Of a DNA stretch of 64,000 bases, positions 32,438 to 42,197 are shown in pieces. A program made the translations under genes and the position numbers. The stretch is from the NCBI GenBank assembly GCA_023512345.1, contig JAILZT010000001.1, positions 540,084-604,083 on the forward strand, given 5' to 3'. Numbering within the stretch: position 1 is the stretch's first letter; the number at the start of each line of letters is the position of its first letter. Source of the stretch: Paenibacillus sp. (GTDB lineage Bacteria; Bacillota; Bacilli; Paenibacillales; Paenibacillaceae). The notes below the pieces were generated by a model that searched no databases, had not been told where the DNA came from, and saw only the letters and a list, made by a program, of their open reading frames with translations.

Positions 32438-33100
32438 CTATTCGCTTAACTGATCTCCTGCTAAGGAGTTTTCCGACCAAGTGATTGTAAAGTGGTTATA
32501 TCCAGGCTTAGCGGTCGAAGCTTTCCCTGAAATGGAGAGAGGGATCGTACCGCCCAACAAACCGGAAATCTTAACAGTAGTGGCTGATACGATCTGCGAA
32601 CCGCTTTCCAATCGCTTGATTCGTGCATATTCACTGTATACAAACCCCATCATTTCGAGGGTTTCTTGTGTTGTAAAGGTAAAGGCAACTTTTTTCAAAC
32701 CATCAGTGTCTGTATCCATGGTGATGTTAATAATAGCATCTGTAGGGATCGGAAACTCCTTCGGTAGATTGACCGGACGGGAGTTGGAGGTAACTGGAGA
32801 CTCCGGGGTACTGCTGCTTCCAATCCTAACTTTATAGTTGGCGGCATCATACGAAATAGGTATATCCAAAGCATCTGAAATCGAACGGATAGGCAAGTAC
32901 GTTAGCCCGCCATAAGTTATAGGTGTCAAGGCTTTGCCATTACCATCCTTCAAAGCATAGGGAGTCCCATCCACAACAATACCGATACTGTGATTCAAAT
33001 AAGCCTTAATCTGCTGCAAGTTAGCCCCCGCATATACCCCTGCAGAACCCATTAGGGTCATGCCAGCAACAACAGCTGCAATCATCCATTTCTTTTTCAT
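32438..33100 (-). CDS. Secreted protein with copper-amine-oxidase-like stalk domain
   Basis: A 220-residue exported protein. Signal peptide (about 1-25), then a short stalk-type domain (about 30-92; IVVDGTPYALKDGNGKALTP and YGGLTYLPIRSISDALD), a common surface module in Paenibacillus, then a Ser/Thr/Pro linker and a beta-rich C-terminal domain of unknown family. It is not an amine oxidase. Its start has GGGAGGT. It probably forms one transcript with nothing downstream; role in the envelope is not known. Confidence 0.8.
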   Translation of the reverse strand: MKKKWMIAAVVAGMTLMGSAGVYAGANLQQIKAYLNHSIGIVVDGTPYALKDGNGKALTPITYGGLTYLPIRSISDALDIPISYDAANYKVRIGSSSTPESPVTSNSRPVNLPKEFPIPTDAIINITMDTDTDGLKKVAFTFTTQETLEMMGFVYSEYARIKRLESGSQIVSATTVKISGLLGGTIPLSISGKASTAKPGYNHFTITWSENSLAGDQLSE

Positions 33101-33118
33101 AAAAAAACCTCCCTCAAC

Positions 33119-33808
33119 CTAAATGATGTTAATGATGTCCAGTAACTCTGCTAAACTTCTAATTTCATACTTTGGCGTTATACCCGATGTATTGGCCTTA
33201 CCCCACGGGTTGAACCAGCAGGTATCTATACCATAATTAATGCCGCCTTGAATATCAGAGGTTAATGAGTCTCCTACTATTAATACTTTTTCCTTATCTT
33301 CAATTCCCAACTTGGCAAACGCATAGTCAAAAATACCGATTTCTGGCTTCTGGCACCCAGCCTCCTCGGAGATAATAATCTGCTCGAAGACATCACATAA
33401 GGGAGAACCCTGAATTCTGGAGGTCTGAACCTCCTTGATCCCGTTCGTGATTATCGCCAGCCTGAGATGGGATAACCCGCGGCATATCTCTGTTGCACCT
33501 TGAATAAGGAACGTCCCTTCTCCCAAAAAACGCACATAGGATGCACTAAATTCCTGAGCGTCCAATGCTAGCCCATGGGTAGAAAAAAGCCGGTTGAAAC
33601 GTTCAACCCGCAGCACTGCGGACGTAATCAGACCACGTTCCAAATCCGCCCAAAGCCCATGATTAATCTCCTTATAGCTGGATGCATAATCCAATGCTCC
33701 CGTGGGCATCCCGAATGAGGAAAATGTACTGTGCAAGGCATGGCTTTCTGCCATTCCATAATCAAATAGCGTATCATCAGCGTCGAATAAGATAACTTCG
33801 TATTTCAT
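33119..33808 (-). CDS. HAD hydrolase, YjjG/YfnB type nucleotidase
   Basis: A 229-residue HAD-superfamily phosphatase. Motif I is FDADDTLFD (nucleophile first Asp, acid/base second), motif II is AIITNG, motif III Lys lies in CQKPEIGIFD, and motif IV is IVGDSLTSDI. The helical cap and the DADDTLFDY form match the YjjG family, which dephosphorylates nucleoside monophosphates, including non-canonical pyrimidine ones, as a house-cleaning step. It starts 3 bases after the end of mug, and its ribosome binding site lies within the mug 3' end, so the two are translated together. Pairing with a DNA glycosylase fits a shared nucleotide-hygiene role. Confidence 0.88.
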   Translation of the reverse strand: MKYEVILFDADDTLFDYGMAESHALHSTFSSFGMPTGALDYASSYKEINHGLWADLERGLITSAVLRVERFNRLFSTHGLALDAQEFSASYVRFLGEGTFLIQGATEICRGLSHLRLAIITNGIKEVQTSRIQGSPLCDVFEQIIISEEAGCQKPEIGIFDYAFAKLGIEDKEKVLIVGDSLTSDIQGGINYGIDTCWFNPWGKANTSGITPKYEIRSLAELLDIINII

Positions 33809-33811
33809 GAT

Positions 33812-34327
33812 TTACTCCTCTATTAGAAATTCATGCAGCCTTCGGTAAATACCTATAATATCACTTATCGGCATTCGGACCAGCCCACTTGAGGATGGCG
33901 CAACAAATTCCAGCACACCATCAACTACGGGTTCAGAATGATACTGAAATCCCCAGTCCACCTTTGTTCGGCGGCTGTACTCCGTGTAGACACCCTTGCC
34001 CACAAAGCAGGCTATATCTGGCCTATAGTGCTCGAGCTTGTCCCGAAGAAGCTCCCGCCCCTGTAAATATTCCTCTCTCGTAATATCTTCAGCTCCACGT
34101 GTCGGCCGAGAGACTATATTAGTGAACCCATAACCAAGTTTAAGGAGTTCTCCATCCTCAGAAGCGTCGTATAAACGTGGAGTGAGACCTGATTGATGAA
34201 GAATTCTCCAGAAATTATTGCGCGGATTCGCATAATGATGCCCGATTTCTCCTGATCGAATGCTGGGGTTAAAGCCGATAAACACAACCTGCAGCCCTTG
34301 CTCCAGATGATCCTGAACCTCATCCAT
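33812..34327 (-). CDS. mug: Mismatch-specific DNA glycosylase (Mug/TDG family)
   Basis: A 171-residue uracil-DNA glycosylase superfamily member. GFNPSIRSGEIGHHYANPRNNFW is the active-site and mismatch-wedge block (Asn of GFNPS activates water), followed by GYGFTNIVSRPTRG and the C-terminal PSSSGLVR loop. It removes uracil or thymine from G:U/G:T mispairs and similar lesions. The frame continues 20 codons upstream through a terminator-like hairpin, but GAGGAG nine bases before ATG 34327 identifies the true start. Co-translated with the HAD phosphatase gene. Confidence 0.9.
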   Translation of the reverse strand: MDEVQDHLEQGLQVVFIGFNPSIRSGEIGHHYANPRNNFWRILHQSGLTPRLYDASEDGELLKLGYGFTNIVSRPTRGAEDITREEYLQGRELLRDKLEHYRPDIACFVGKGVYTEYSRRTKVDWGFQYHSEPVVDGVLEFVAPSSSGLVRMPISDIIGIYRRLHEFLIEE

Positions 34328-34347
34328 TCCGTTCATCTCCTCTAATT

Positions 34348-34385
34348 TAAAAAAAGACCATGAACTTTTACGTCCACGGCTGAGC
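34348..34385 (-). terminator. Terminator copy 2 upstream of mug
   Basis: On the minus strand CCGTGGAC-GTAAAA-GTTCATGG-TCTTTTTTT gives an eight-pair stem with G-U pairs and a T tract. It is a near copy of the hairpin at 34498-34530. Confidence 0.65.
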
Positions 34386-34497
34386 AAGTCCTCTTAAGTT
34401 AAAATCATAATGGAAATATCCAGTTATTGTCAACCTCCATCACAAGAACCTCACCCCACGTCTTCGGATCTATTGGCACATTCATTCCAGCGCAAAT

Positions 34498-34530
34498 AAA
34501 AAAAGACCACGGACTCTATGTCCACGGCCG
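34498..34530 (-). terminator. Terminator copy 1 after the amino-acid ABC operon
   Basis: On the minus strand CCGTGGAC-ATAGA-GTCCGTGG-TCTTTTTTT pairs fully when G-U pairs are allowed and lies 19 bases behind the ATPase gene. Confidence 0.75.
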
Positions 34531-34548
34531 ATGAGTATCTTTTCTTCT

Positions 34549-35292
34549 TTATTCCTGACTCAGGAACATTCGTGTTCGCTCCAGCTTCGGGCTGTTGAAG
34601 ATTTCCTCCGGCGTTCCCGACTCTGCAATTTCTCCATTATCCATAAATATCACTCGATCGGCCACATCTCTGGCAAAGTTCATCTCATGAGTTACAATAA
34701 TCATGGTCATGTTCTCCTCAGCAAGCTGGCGGATAACACGAAGTACTTCACCGGTCAATTCAGGATCAAGCGCTGAAGTCGGTTCATCAAACAGCAGGAT
34801 GTCAGGATTCAGCATGAGGGCTCTGGCAATGGCCACACGCTGCTTCTGTCCGCCTGACAGTGTGGATGGGTACACATCCGCTTTATCTGCAAGGCCTACT
34901 TTAGCGAGTAACTCGTTGCTTCTAGCAGTGATTTCTTTTACGCTTTCCCGCTTTAGGGTTCTTGGAGCGAGCTCCAGATTCCCTCTAACGGTTAAGTGAG
35001 GAAAGAGGTTAAAGTGCTGGAACACCATGCCCATAGTTGCCGTAATCGAGCGAATCTCAGTGGCACTAACATACTTCCCGTTCACTGCGAATGGTTTGCC
35101 GTGAATGTAGATGCTGCCATCCGTGATGTCCTCTAAATGCACAAGACTACGCAGCATCGTGCTCTTGCCGGAACCTGAAGGTCCAATAACAGCCACAGCC
35201 TCCCCTGGTTTTACGGAGAAAGTAACCTTCTTCAATACATCCAGGCTTCCAAATGACTTCTGTAATTCTTTCACTTCAATTATGTTACTCAT
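34549..35292 (-). CDS. Polar amino acid ABC transporter ATPase
   Basis: A 247-residue GlnQ/HisP-type ATPase: Walker [11 protein letters not shown]-loop in [13 protein letters not shown], signature LSGGQKQR, Walker [15 protein letters not shown], switch His in VTHEMNF. It powers uptake with the permease and binding protein encoded just upstream (15-base and 30-base gaps). Substrate specificity cannot be read from the ATPase. Confidence 0.93.
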   Translation of the reverse strand: MSNIIEVKELQKSFGSLDVLKKVTFSVKPGEAVAVIGPSGSGKSTMLRSLVHLEDITDGSIYIHGKPFAVNGKYVSATEIRSITATMGMVFQHFNLFPHLTVRGNLELAPRTLKRESVKEITARSNELLAKVGLADKADVYPSTLSGGQKQRVAIARALMLNPDILLFDEPTSALDPELTGEVLRVIRQLAEENMTMIIVTHEMNFARDVADRVIFMDNGEIAESGTPEEIFNSPKLERTRMFLSQE

Positions 35293-35307
35293 ATAGGGAC
35301 ATTCCTT

Positions 35308-35967
35308 CTACTCAAATTTAAAACGTTTTTCCAGTGCCTTGAAGAACAGCGTCAACACCAGTGTCATTAGTAAATAAATAACACCTGCCACTACAAACGG
35401 AGTAACTGTGAAGTCACGATTAACAGCAGTTTTTGCATAATTCAGCAGCTCTGGAACAGCAACCGCATACAGCAGGGCTGTGTCTTTTACAAGTGTAATG
35501 GACTCATTCGCTACCGAAGGTAATGCAACTCTGAACATTTGGGCCAGAATTACCTTACGCAGGGTTTGCCATTTACTAAGCCCAAGTACTTTGGCAGCTT
35601 CATGTTGGCCTTTATCAATGGAGAGCAGGCCTCCGCGAAAAATCTCTGCAAAGTAAGCACCATAGTTAAGAATAAAACCAAGACAGGCTGCTGCGAAGCG
35701 ATCCATAACCAGATACTCCCCGATTACCGGAATCTGCGGTAGTCCGAAACAAAAGAATAACAGCTGCAGTAACAGGGGTGTTCCCCGCATGACATAAATA
35801 TACGTATGCGCAATCCATGATACCGGCTTTATAACACTCTTAGCCATCAATGTAACCAGAAATCCCAGAGGAATAGACAATACGATAACAACTAAAAATA
35901 ACAAAGCTGTTGTCTGAGCTCCCTCTAGCATAGGTCCGGCAATTCTAATAATATAATCCAGATTCAT
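35308..35967 (-). CDS. Polar amino acid ABC transporter permease
   Basis: A 219-residue HisM/GlnP-type membrane protein with five or so helices and the ATPase-contact EAA loop (HEAAKVLGLSKWQTLRKVIL). A single permease suggests a homodimer. Middle gene of the three-gene uptake operon. Confidence 0.92.
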   Translation of the reverse strand: MNLDYIIRIAGPMLEGAQTTALLFLVVIVLSIPLGFLVTLMAKSVIKPVSWIAHTYIYVMRGTPLLLQLLFFCFGLPQIPVIGEYLVMDRFAAACLGFILNYGAYFAEIFRGGLLSIDKGQHEAAKVLGLSKWQTLRKVILAQMFRVALPSVANESITLVKDTALLYAVAVPELLNYAKTAVNRDFTVTPFVVAGVIYLLMTLVLTLFFKALEKRFKFE

Positions 35968-35997
35968 TTCTCCAACCGACTCCTAAACGTTAACTAA

Positions 35998-36768
35998 CTA
36001 ATTTAGTACCTTGTTCTCTCCAAACCATTTCGTTGAGATCTCCGCAGCCTTTCCATTGCTGTTCATCTCATCCAATGCCTTTTGCAGTTCATTAAGCAGA
36101 TCTTCATTTCCTTTTTCCAGACCAATACCATATTGTTCCGGAGCTAGGGATTCATCCAACAGCTTGTAGGTGTTCTGCTCTTTGGACATGTAGTATTTCG
36201 CTACCACTTCATCTATAACTACTCCATCCAGACGTTTGGTTTTGAGATCTGTCAGCGCAAGAACATTATCCGGGAATTCAGATATATTCGCAACTTTATC
36301 TTTGATTGGACTAGCATTCAAGGCATCAGCAGCTGATGACAAACTTTGCAATCCAACCTCTTTACCCGCCAAATCATCCAGTTTCGTTAGTGTAGAATCC
36401 GCCAGAACAACTACAACTTGGCTATTTTCCAAATAAGGCTTGGTGAATAAAACTTTTTCTTTACGCTCATCAGTAATGGTATACCCGTTCCAAATCATGT
36501 CAATGCGTCCGCTGTTCAGTTCCGACTCCTTAGCAGACCAATCTATCGGCTGGAAAGTAATCTCTTTGCCCATGATTTCAGCGGCAGCCTTCGCATAGTC
36601 TATATCAAAACCGACGATCTCATTATTATCATCCCGAAAGCCCATCGGCGCAAACTTATCATCTATACCGATTACCAGCTTGTTATCATCGCCGCCTGAT
36701 TTGGAGCAACCCGCTAATACCGTAATCACAACAACCATTAATAAAATTAGTAATCCTTTGTTCTTCAT
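35998..36768 (-). CDS. Amino acid ABC transporter substrate-binding lipoprotein
   Basis: A 256-residue family 3 solute-binding lipoprotein. Lipobox LAGC (Cys near residue 21), ligand-cleft segments KFAPMGFRD, IVGFDIDYAKAAAEIMG, IDMIWNGYTITDERK and the hinge region near DGVVIDEVVA. This family takes polar amino acids; the ligand is not resolved. First gene of the operon. No T-box or S-box structure was found in the 213 bases upstream; a TATGATATCATGATA palindrome lies about 70 bases before the start. Confidence 0.92.
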   Translation of the reverse strand: MKNKGLLILLMVVVITVLAGCSKSGGDDNKLVIGIDDKFAPMGFRDDNNEIVGFDIDYAKAAAEIMGKEITFQPIDWSAKESELNSGRIDMIWNGYTITDERKEKVLFTKPYLENSQVVVVLADSTLTKLDDLAGKEVGLQSLSSAADALNASPIKDKVANISEFPDNVLALTDLKTKRLDGVVIDEVVAKYYMSKEQNTYKLLDESLAPEQYGIGLEKGNEDLLNELQKALDEMNSNGKAAEISTKWFGENKVLN

Positions 36769-36894
36769 CTCTCTATTCCCCCTAGTAAATAAAGCATTAT
36801 TATGTGCGCTTTAGTTCGTTAACACGTTATCAGAGTATCATGATATCATAGCCCGTCTGTGGAGTCGATAGAGAAGAAGAGGAAACTGTGTCAA

Positions 36895-36945
36895 AATTAA
36901 AAAGCAGACCCGTCTCGATTAGACAACGGATACTGCTTTACAGTT
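36895..36945 (-). terminator. Terminator after the polysaccharide deacetylase gene
   Basis: On the minus strand AAAGCAG...CCGT and ACGG...CTGCTTTTT form a stem with a small internal loop followed by T residues. Confidence 0.65.
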
Positions 36946-36981
36946 TTTACTTAATAAAAAGGAATAGTGACACCAGCCTAG

Positions 36982-38112
36982 CTACCGTACATCCTTCCAA
37001 AAATTTAAAGGTTTCAGATCCCTAGTAATGATCTCGAATTGATAACCTTCCTTCTTCAAGGAATCCAAAATACGCGGCAAAACTTTTAGGGTAGCCTTCT
37101 GATCATGCATAAGAATAACTGGGTTAACCTTGGTGTTCTTCAACTTATGAACCTGATACATAACGGAATTATATATTTTCCCACTATCCTCTTTGTACTT
37201 CCAATCCTCGGAATCCACATTCCAATCCCACAGATTAAAGTCTTCGCTCAGCATCTTATCCCGAAAAGACTTTGTAAAGTATGGCTTACTTCCATAAGGT
37301 GTTCGGATCAGTGTGCTGCTCACCCCAGTCACCTTTTTCAGAATAGCTTGATCCCCTTTCATCTCTGCCAAAGCAGCTGCCGGAGACGCATAAAACTTTT
37401 CTCTCCGATGCGTGATCCCATGCAGACCCAATCCTTGCTCTAATTTTGCTATGCGCTTTACCTGCTCGGGGTACTGATTAATATGAGGTCCAATCATAAA
37501 AAATGTAGCCGACACCTCATGCTTCTCTAAAATATCCAGCAACTGTGAAGTTGTAGCCGAAGGTCCGTCATCAAAGGTCAAATACACGATTGATCCCGGT
37601 TTCCCTATTGGCTTCACAGGAGTCTTCACAGGCTCAATCACGGGCTCAAGGTCCTTCTGGTATTGTTTGATGAAAGCGTCATCCTCCATTTGAGCGGAGC
37701 TATCTGTTACCCTCAATAAATATTGTTCGGGTTTATAGGAGATTATATATCCCAAGTAAGCAGACACCTTTAGAGGAACCATCAGCTTTCCATTTTGATA
37801 AAAGATGGGTAATGAAACTTCTCTTCCATTAGGAGCAATACTGCTGCCTCCTTTTATAGCTAACCGTACAGTGCCGCCGTGTCCTTTAATATCAATCCCT
37901 TTCAACTGGCCTGTCAGGGTCCATTGCAGCTCCTTTGCCAAATCACGAAGCGGGACATAATAAGTTCCTCGGACGGAGACCGCCTTGATTTCCGTTAATT
38001 TATCATTCACACCCAATCTAAGAGACTGGCCTCCAACCGCCTCCGCCTCTCTTATGAAACTTAGGCTTATTAATATGGAAACGAATAATAGCAACACTTT
38101 CTTAATATCCAC
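36982..38112 (-). CDS. Polysaccharide deacetylase with N-terminal stalk domain
   Basis: A 376-residue exported protein. Signal peptide (about 1-25), copper-amine-oxidase-like stalk domain (about 30-140; TYYVPLRDLAKEL), then a NodB-type carbohydrate esterase family 4 domain (about 170-370) with motifs TFDDGPS, HGITH, RTPYG, DWNVDSEDW and ILMHD. The catalytic Asp pair and the two metal His are present, so it should be an active deacetylase of peptidoglycan or an N-acetylated surface polymer. Start is GTG 38112 behind GGGAG. It is not next to the exopolysaccharide operon but could act on the same polymer. Confidence 0.92.
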   Translation of the reverse strand: MDIKKVLLLFVSILISLSFIREAEAVGGQSLRLGVNDKLTEIKAVSVRGTYYVPLRDLAKELQWTLTGQLKGIDIKGHGGTVRLAIKGGSSIAPNGREVSLPIFYQNGKLMVPLKVSAYLGYIISYKPEQYLLRVTDSSAQMEDDAFIKQYQKDLEPVIEPVKTPVKPIGKPGSIVYLTFDDGPSATTSQLLDILEKHEVSATFFMIGPHINQYPEQVKRIAKLEQGLGLHGITHRREKFYASPAAALAEMKGDQAILKKVTGVSSTLIRTPYGSKPYFTKSFRDKMLSEDFNLWDWNVDSEDWKYKEDSGKIYNSVMYQVHKLKNTKVNPVILMHDQKATLKVLPRILDSLKKEGYQFEIITRDLKPLNFWKDVR

Positions 38113-38602
38113 CGATTCTAATCTCCCATCTATTTATTAGTATCTATAATTTACCATAGATAGAAAGGATGGAATTTGAGAGTTTGTAACCGATTGTAGA
38201 AGATGTTGTTACCCTTTTCTGACGATAAACACCATTGCAGACTTTTGTTCCGAGGTATAGCAGCTTGCGTCGAATACTGTCACATCAACAAATATTGCGA
38301 TTAAAGGAGCTCCTAACGGAGCAGAATAATGTGACAAAGTTAGTAACAATGATGAAATGTTGAACAAAGTTTGAACAAATAAAAATGTCCACAGAACTGC
38401 ATCACTACAGTGATTTAAATCATATCTTTGATTGGTTGTAACAATTTGAACACACATATTTAACGGAATCGCCATACTTAAGGTCGATTATAGGAAATAC
38501 GCCAAATTATGTCTTTTGCATTCTCCTCATGTAATTCTTACTATATATAGAGGTTAAACTTTACCGGTAGATGAAAAGAATTATTGAAGGAAGGAGTTCA
38601 CC
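38113..38602. other. Gene-free stretch with the qox promoter
   Basis: 490 bases between two divergent genes. A sigma-A-type promoter for the qox operon is seen at 38516-38544: TTGCAT, a 17-base spacer, TACTAT. Further upstream is a direct repeat TTGAACAAAg-TTTGAACAAA (about 38357-38378) and a TTGTAACAATTTGAACA element, candidates for redox or carbon control sites, but no named operator matches. An 88-codon minus-strand frame here is not believed to be a gene. Confidence 0.5.
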
Positions 38603-39619
38603 ATGAACAAAAAAGGGTCGTTATACGCTTTATTTCTCAGTCTAGTCCTACTGTTGCCAGGTTGTAGTTCGCTTGCTGTTCTGAACCCTAAAGGTCCGGC
38701 TGCACGAACTATATCTGACACGATCATCCTTTCCATTCTAGTGATGCTTGGTGTTCTAGCAGTTGTCTACATCTTATACATCTTTGTTCTTGTTAAATAT
38801 CGGGCAAAGAAAAGTAACGAAGGCTATATTCCTCCACATGAAGAGGGTAATGTATGGCTCGAAGCCATTTGGATTATTATTCCGATTATCATCGTGGCCT
38901 TCCTCTCCGTTGTAACTGTTAAAACAACGACTGAGGTAGAAAACGTAGCAGCGGAATATAAAGATCAGAAGCCTCTCGTAATTTACGCTTCTTCCTCCAA
39001 CTGGAAATGGCATTTCAGCTATCCTGAGGAAGGCATCGAAACGGTAAACTACGTAAATATGCCAGTACACCGGGCCGTAGAATTCAGAATGTACTCTTTC
39101 GGCACAATTACAAGCTTGTGGATTCCTCAGCTTGCCGGACAGAAGTATGCGATGAGCGACATGCTTACAACGCTGCATCTTTCAGCTGACACAGAGGGTT
39201 CTTATATAGGTAAGAACGCGAACTTCAGTGGTAAAGGCTTTGCTCACATGGAATTCGAAGCTCTTGTCATGAACAGCAAACAATATGATGAATGGGTGAA
39301 AGAGGTTAAAGAAACGGCAGAGCCCCTAACAGAGGATACTTTCAAAGATCTTCTGGCTATCGAGCATATTGGCCGCAAAAGCTTCTCCTCCACTCACCTT
39401 TCCTTCAGCCCTCCTCCTATGGAGCATAGTGAGATGGATGAGGAAATGGATCATGAAAATATGGATAACGGGAACATGGAACATCAGGATAATAAGGAGA
39501 TTCATCCTTCACCTGAGCCATCCAGCGAAACAGAGTTCGACGGTGTACCTGACCCGGAACTGGATCAACCACTTCCCAGCTCACCAGTAGAAGAACATAC
39601 ATCACACAATAGTAACTAG
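38603..39619 (+). CDS. qoxA: Quinol oxidase subunit II
   Basis: A 338-residue lipoprotein (lipobox LPGC) with two membrane helices (about 38-62 and 82-105) and a cupredoxin-like outer domain. The CuA ligand set of cytochrome c oxidases is absent, so it is a quinol oxidase subunit. A C-terminal extension of about 70 residues is rich in His, Met, Glu and Asp (HSEMDEEMDHENMDNGN and on), reminiscent of copper-handling tails and not usual for QoxA. First gene of qoxABCD; AAGGAG before the ATG. Confidence 0.92.
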   Translation: MNKKGSLYALFLSLVLLLPGCSSLAVLNPKGPAARTISDTIILSILVMLGVLAVVYILYIFVLVKYRAKKSNEGYIPPHEEGNVWLEAIWIIIPIIIVAFLSVVTVKTTTEVENVAAEYKDQKPLVIYASSSNWKWHFSYPEEGIETVNYVNMPVHRAVEFRMYSFGTITSLWIPQLAGQKYAMSDMLTTLHLSADTEGSYIGKNANFSGKGFAHMEFEALVMNSKQYDEWVKEVKETAEPLTEDTFKDLLAIEHIGRKSFSSTHLSFSPPPMEHSEMDEEMDHENMDNGNMEHQDNKEIHPSPEPSSETEFDGVPDPELDQPLPSSPVEEHTSHNSN

Positions 39620-39659
39620 TTTACTTGCTTAACTCAGCAACCTGAAAGGAGCCATCCTA

Positions 39660-41603
39660 ATGGATTTGGAAAGATTTAAGGTTCACGGCGAACCCTTGAT
39701 ATACGGAGCTATGATTAGTATCGCTCTGGCTACGATCGGGATTATCGTCGGATTGACCTATTTTAAAAAATGGGGTTATCTTTGGCGTGAATGGCTGACC
39801 ACCGTAGACCACAAACGTATCGGGGTTATGTATATTCTAGCTGCTCTGCTTATGTTGTTCCGCGGCGGTATTGACGCTATGATGATGCGTCTGCAAACGG
39901 CGGCCCCTGATCTGAAATTTCTCGATGCACAGCATTATAATGAGGTATTTACCACCCACGGCCTGATAATGATTCTATTCATGGCGATGCCATTTATTAT
40001 CGGCCTGATGAATGTTATCATCCCGCTGCAGATCGGGGCCAGGGACGTTGCCTTCCCACGATTGAATGCTGTCAGCTTCTGGCTCTTCTTCTTCGGAGCG
40101 ATGCTGCTGAATATTTCATTTGTTATCGGTGGATCACCGGATGCTGGCTGGTCCGCATACTTCCCACTCGCGAGTCTGGAATTTAGTCCGACGGTTGGTA
40201 ATAACTATTACTCGCTGGCCTTACAGATTTCGGGTATCGGTACGTTGATTACAGGCGTCAACTTCATTGTGACGATCCTGAAGATGCGTGCACCTGGTAT
40301 GACATTGATGAAAATGCCAATGTTCACCTGGTCCGTACTGATTACGAACATAATCATCGTTTTCGCATTCCCAGTGCTTACAGTAGCACTCGCTCTAATG
40401 ATGTTCGACCGTCTATTTGGTTCTCAATTCTTCACTATGGCTAATGGCGGTATGGATATGCTCTGGGCCAACCTGTTCTGGGTATGGGGACATCCTGAAG
40501 TATATATCGTTATATTGCCAGCCTTTGGTATTTACAGTGAGATTATTGCCACCTTCTCCAAAAAGAACCTATACGGCTACACTTCGATGGTATTCAGTAT
40601 GCTGATTATCTCAGTCCTATCCTTTCTGGTATGGGCCCACCATTTTTATACCATGGGTCAAGGCGCGATGGTCAACAGCTTCTTCTCCATTACGACGATG
40701 GCTATTGCGGTTCCAACAGGAGTTAAAATCTTCAACTGGCTGTTCACGCTCCGAAAAGGGCGAATTACCTTCAACACGCCAATGTTATACACACTGGCCT
40801 TTATTCCAATCTTCACGATTGGCGGGGTTACAGGGGTCATGTTGGCCATGGCCAGTGCCGATTATCAATACCACAACACTATGTTCCTTGTAGCGCATTT
40901 CCATTACGTGCTTATACCTGGTGCTGTGTTCGCCGTAATTGCAGGATTCCATTATTGGTTCCCTAAAGTATTCGGCTTCCGCCTGAATGACCGTTTGGGT
41001 AGACACGCATTCTGGTGGATCGCTATTTCCTTCAATGTAACCTTCTTCCCGCTGTTCTTCTTGGGACTGATGGGTATGACAAGACGGACTTACACGTATT
41101 CTGCAGAAACGGGCTATGGTCCGCTTAACATGCTTTCCTTTGCAGGCGCAGTCGGCTTGTCGATTGGTTTCGTCATTCTCGTCTACAACATCTATTGGAG
41201 CACACGTTACATGCCGAAGGATACCAATGGAGATCCTTGGGATGGACGTACACTGGAATGGGCTACTAACAGTCCAATTCCTGCTTACAACTTCGCCATC
41301 GTACCTAAGGTGAAGACGCGCGATGCCTTCTGGTCAGCCAAGCAGGATAATATCCCGCTATATGATGAGAAGATCACCAAGATTCATATGCCTAGCAATA
41401 CCGGAAAACCATTTATTCTAGGTGTTATCTTCTTCATCTGTGGATTCTCCCTAGTATTCAGCTTGTGGATTCCAGCGATCCTTTCCGGCATTGGTATCCT
41501 TATAGTTCTGGCTACTATGTCCTTTGACAGAGACCATGGATTCTACATTCCAGCAGAAGAAGTTATTGCTACAGAAAAGAAATTGCGGGGTGAGACTGTA
41601 TGA
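39660..41603 (+). CDS. qoxB: Quinol oxidase subunit I
   Basis: A 647-residue haem-copper oxidase subunit I with about 14-15 helices. Conserved ligands are seen: TTHGLIMILF (low-spin haem His), WGHPEVYIVILP (CuB His and cross-linked Tyr), WAHHFYTMG (CuB His pair) and VAHFHYVLIPG (haem His residues). It reduces oxygen to water and pumps protons using menaquinol. Forty bases after qoxA, overlapping qoxC by four. Confidence 0.96.
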   Translation: MDLERFKVHGEPLIYGAMISIALATIGIIVGLTYFKKWGYLWREWLTTVDHKRIGVMYILAALLMLFRGGIDAMMMRLQTAAPDLKFLDAQHYNEVFTTHGLIMILFMAMPFIIGLMNVIIPLQIGARDVAFPRLNAVSFWLFFFGAMLLNISFVIGGSPDAGWSAYFPLASLEFSPTVGNNYYSLALQISGIGTLITGVNFIVTILKMRAPGMTLMKMPMFTWSVLITNIIIVFAFPVLTVALALMMFDRLFGSQFFTMANGGMDMLWANLFWVWGHPEVYIVILPAFGIYSEIIATFSKKNLYGYTSMVFSMLIISVLSFLVWAHHFYTMGQGAMVNSFFSITTMAIAVPTGVKIFNWLFTLRKGRITFNTPMLYTLAFIPIFTIGGVTGVMLAMASADYQYHNTMFLVAHFHYVLIPGAVFAVIAGFHYWFPKVFGFRLNDRLGRHAFWWIAISFNVTFFPLFFLGLMGMTRRTYTYSAETGYGPLNMLSFAGAVGLSIGFVILVYNIYWSTRYMPKDTNGDPWDGRTLEWATNSPIPAYNFAIVPKVKTRDAFWSAKQDNIPLYDEKITKIHMPSNTGKPFILGVIFFICGFSLVFSLWIPAILSGIGILIVLATMSFDRDHGFYIPAEEVIATEKKLRGETV

Positions 41604-42196
41604 AAATAGATGCGTCCAAGCCGCTTGAATACGCAACAGAAGAAAACAGCAACAAGATTTTTGGTTTTTGGGTTTTCCTCGGAGCAGAAATTCCTTTGTT
41701 CGCTACGTTGTTCACTGTCTACTTTGTAATGGTAAATCGTTATGCCAGCGGCCCTAGCGGAAGCGAGCTTTTTGAAATCGGTCCTGTATTGGTTGAAACC
41801 TTCCTGCTGCTGTCGAGCTCGTTCACAATTGGCCTTGCAGTTCATGCCATGCGGCACGGCTACAAGAAAGCCATGATGGTCTTTATGGCGATCACTCTCT
41901 TGATGGGTCTTGGCTTTATCGGTATTGAAATCGATGAATTCTTTACCTACATTCATGAGGGGGCTACGCTCCAAACCAGCGGGTTCCTATCCAGTCTATT
42001 CGTACTGCTTGGAACACATGGTGCCCACGTCAGCTTTGGCTTCCTGTGGGGTGTGGCGATTATGATCCAGCTCTGGCGCCAAGGTATTAACCCGGCAACT
42101 GCTAATAAAACATTTATCTTCTCACTGTTCTGGCATTTCCTAGATGTTGTCTGGATTTTCATCTTCAGCTTCGTCTACCTGAAAGGACTGATGTGA
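41600..42196 (+). CDS. qoxC: Quinol oxidase subunit III
   Basis: A 198-residue five-helix protein of the CyoC/QoxC family; EIDEFFTYIHEGATLQTSGF and GTHGAHVSFGFLWG are typical. ATGA overlap with qoxB shows coupled translation. Confidence 0.94.
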   Translation: MKIDASKPLEYATEENSNKIFGFWVFLGAEIPLFATLFTVYFVMVNRYASGPSGSELFEIGPVLVETFLLLSSSFTIGLAVHAMRHGYKKAMMVFMAITLLMGLGFIGIEIDEFFTYIHEGATLQTSGFLSSLFVLLGTHGAHVSFGFLWGVAIMIQLWRQGINPATANKTFIFSLFWHFLDVVWIFIFSFVYLKGLM

Positions 42197-42197
42197 C

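Noticed and set aside
36769-36981. T-box or S-box riboswitch before the amino-acid ABC operon
   Set aside because: No T-box sequence, no specifier stem and no terminator/antiterminator pair in the leader.
38209-38475. 88-codon minus-strand frame upstream of qoxA
   Set aside because: No ribosome binding site, odd composition with scattered Cys, and it covers the promoter region of qoxA.
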